DNA of 64,000 bases. It comes from DATAEE01 sp963725145 (GTDB lineage: Bacteria > Acidobacteriota > Vicinamibacteria > Vicinamibacterales > 2-12-FULL-66-21). The notes below the pieces were generated by a model, which was not told where the DNA came from, ran no database searches, and worked only from the letters and a program-made list of their open reading frames with translations. The stretch covers positions 1-64,000 of the forward strand of contig CAVRXL010000013.1 in NCBI GenBank assembly GCA_963725145.1. The letters run 5' to 3'. Made by a program: the position numbers and the translations under genes. Positions 62,822-64,000 of this stretch are shown here, piece after piece (position 1 is the stretch's first letter; each line of letters starts with the position of its first letter).

Positions 62822-64000
62822 TCAGGGCGGCGTCGGTGGTCCTCTCCATCGTGCTCGCCCAGGTGGCCGGACCGACGGCGCTCGACGCCGCGATGGCCGA
62901 CTTCTGGCACGCGTCAGGCGAGCGGACGCGTCAGATCGATCGTGTAATCGCAAGCGGCGCCAGCTTCGAAGCGATTCACGCCCAGCTGGCCGCGGGCCGC
63001 CCGTACTCGCGCGACGTACCGACGGGCGAGTTGTCCTGGCAGACGATCATCTCGGGCGGCGCGCGGCTGCCGACGACGGTCATCGTCCCGGGTGATTACG
63101 ATCCCGCGGTGAAGTACCCGGTGCGCGTGTACCTGCACGGCGGGATCGCGCGCGCGTCGATCGACGGCGAAGCGCGAACGCCCCGGAGGCGGCTCGATGT
63201 TCCGCCAGGCTGCATAGCCGTCTACCCGTCCGGTTTCCGCGAGGCGACGTGGTGGGGCATGGTCCAGCTCGACAACCTGGAATCGATCCTCACCCGGCTG
63301 AAACGAGCCTACAACGTCGACGAGAACCGCGTGCATCTCATAGGCGTCTCGGACGGCGGTACGGGCGCATTCTATTTCGGCATGCGGCAGCCCACGCCGT
63401 GGTCGACGCTCTTTCCGTTGAACGGCTCGCTCCGCGTGCTGTCCAACCCGGATGTCGGCGTCGACGGCGAGCTCTACCTCACCAACCTGGTCAACGTGCC
63501 GGCCTACATTATTAATGGCGGGCGGGATCAGCTGTATCCGGTCGCGCAGACTGAGCCGTATGTCGCGCTGCTGAAGCGGGCCGGGGCGCCGGTCGTGTTC
63601 AAGCCGCAGATGCAGGCGGGGCACGACACGTCGTGGTGGCCGGCGGAGCGCGGCGCGATCGACGAGTTCGAGCGCACCCACCCGCGCGATCCCCTGCCGG
63701 ACCGCATCAGCTGGCAGACCGATCGGACGGATCGGGACAACCGGTTTCGGTGGCTCGTCATCGATAAGCTCGACGATCGGCGCTCGTCCAGCCGGCTCGA
63801 CGATTACAACACGGTCGAATTCATCAACCCGCCGCTCAAGGACGAGGTGTTCAGACACCGCCGCCCGTCGGGTCGCGTCGATCTCCAACGGACCGGAAAC
63901 ACGGTGCGCGCGAACACGCGTGGTGTCGGCGCGTTCACGCTGCTGCTGTCCACGGCAGAATTCGACTTCGAGCAGCCGATACATGTCACGGTGAACGATC
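62818..64000 (+). CDS. Secreted alpha/beta-hydrolase (esterase-like), cut by the right edge
   Basis: Open from ATG 62818 to the end of the window (394 residues seen, no stop). A signal peptide (MIRAASVVLSIVLAQVAGPT) is followed by an alpha/beta-hydrolase fold: YPVRVYLHGG, nucleophile Ser178 in GVSDGG, candidate acid Asp237 (NGGRDQLY) and His269 (QAGHDTSWW). The layout is like PHB-depolymerase/feruloyl-esterase-type or dienelactone-hydrolase-like secreted esterases. A C-terminal domain (after about 290) is partly visible. The ATGA overlap shows translational coupling to the Ser/Thr kinase. Confidence 0.85.
   Translation, partial: MIRAASVVLSIVLAQVAGPTALDAAMADFWHASGERTRQIDRVIASGASFEAIHAQLAAGRPYSRDVPTGELSWQTIISGGARLPTTVIVPGDYDPAVKYPVRVYLHGGIARASIDGEARTPRRRLDVPPGCIAVYPSGFREATWWGMVQLDNLESILTRLKRAYNVDENRVHLIGVSDGGTGAFYFGMRQPTPWSTLFPLNGSLRVLSNPDVGVDGELYLTNLVNVPAYIINGGRDQLYPVAQTEPYVALLKRAGAPVVFKPQMQAGHDTSWWPAERGAIDEFERTHPRDPLPDRISWQTDRTDRDNRFRWLVIDKLDDRRSSSRLDDYNTVEFINPPLKDEVFRHRRPSGRVDLQRTGNTVRANTRGVGAFTLLLSTAEFDFEQPIHVTVND

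Noticed and set aside
1..64000. Second copy of the tRNA-Pro 3' end as the other attachment site
   Set aside because: I saw no such direct repeat by eye inside the window; it is expected to the left of base 1. A sequence search would be decisive.

Overview
The window reads as high-GC chromosomal DNA of an acidobacterium, most likely from the Vicinamibacteria side of Acidobacteriota. The signs are six ADOP-type (MacB/FtsX-like) orphan permeases, two Ser/Thr kinases and two winged-helix regulators fused to PD40 beta-propellers, a TonB-receptor-like protein with an N-terminal carboxypeptidase-regulatory domain, and many short dispersed palindromic repeats. The taxonomic call is an inference from gene families; no rRNA is present.

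Region 1 (1-4836) looks like the end of an integrative element lodged in a tRNA-Pro(UGG) gene (4760-4836, minus strand). It carries a large helical-repeat protein open at the left edge, a short overlapping ORF that may be its frameshifted HEPN-like C-terminus, a frameshifted excisionase-like HTH gene, and a tyrosine recombinase with an unusual HTH insertion. Region 2 (4860-14616) holds secreted proteins: two metallophosphoesterases, a PQQ-type propeller protein, an HExxH protein, a winged-helix/PD40 sensor-regulator and a large subtilisin-like protease.

Region 3 (14863-35763) is an ADOP cluster: three permeases on the plus strand and three on the minus strand, with no ATP-binding subunit nearby. 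The minus-strand trio is led by a response regulator fused to a PP2C phosphatase, with overlapping ends. A divergent pair, an NtrC-type regulator and a histidine kinase, sits across a common promoter region. This suggests a two-component system with two receiver proteins controlling, or sensing through, the permeases.

Region 4 (35955-47623) contains a protein of eight 29-residue repeats, an IS110-family (IS1111-type) insertion sequence with a structured 3' non-coding region, the remnant of a GxxExxY-like gene, an AraC regulator, a winged-helix/PD40 protein, a Tyr/Gly-rich PEGA protein and a TonB-receptor-like protein with its own winged-helix regulator. Region 5 (47789-55235) is mostly housekeeping on the minus strand: LMW phosphatase, membrane protein, persulfide dioxygenase-rhodanese, then amidase-GerMN-rph-rdgB, and a Gfo/Idh/MocA oxidoreductase. 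Region 6 (55298-64000) has two paralogous Ser/Thr kinase-PD40 proteins (the first frameshifted), a multicopper oxidase with reversed motif order, and an esterase cut by the right edge.

Two themes run through the window. Several otherwise intact genes, mostly in the first 8.5 kb, contain single-base frameshifts, which may be sequencing errors or decay. At least seven families of short repeats sit at gene ends, and some read into coding sequence and add peptide tails or linkers.
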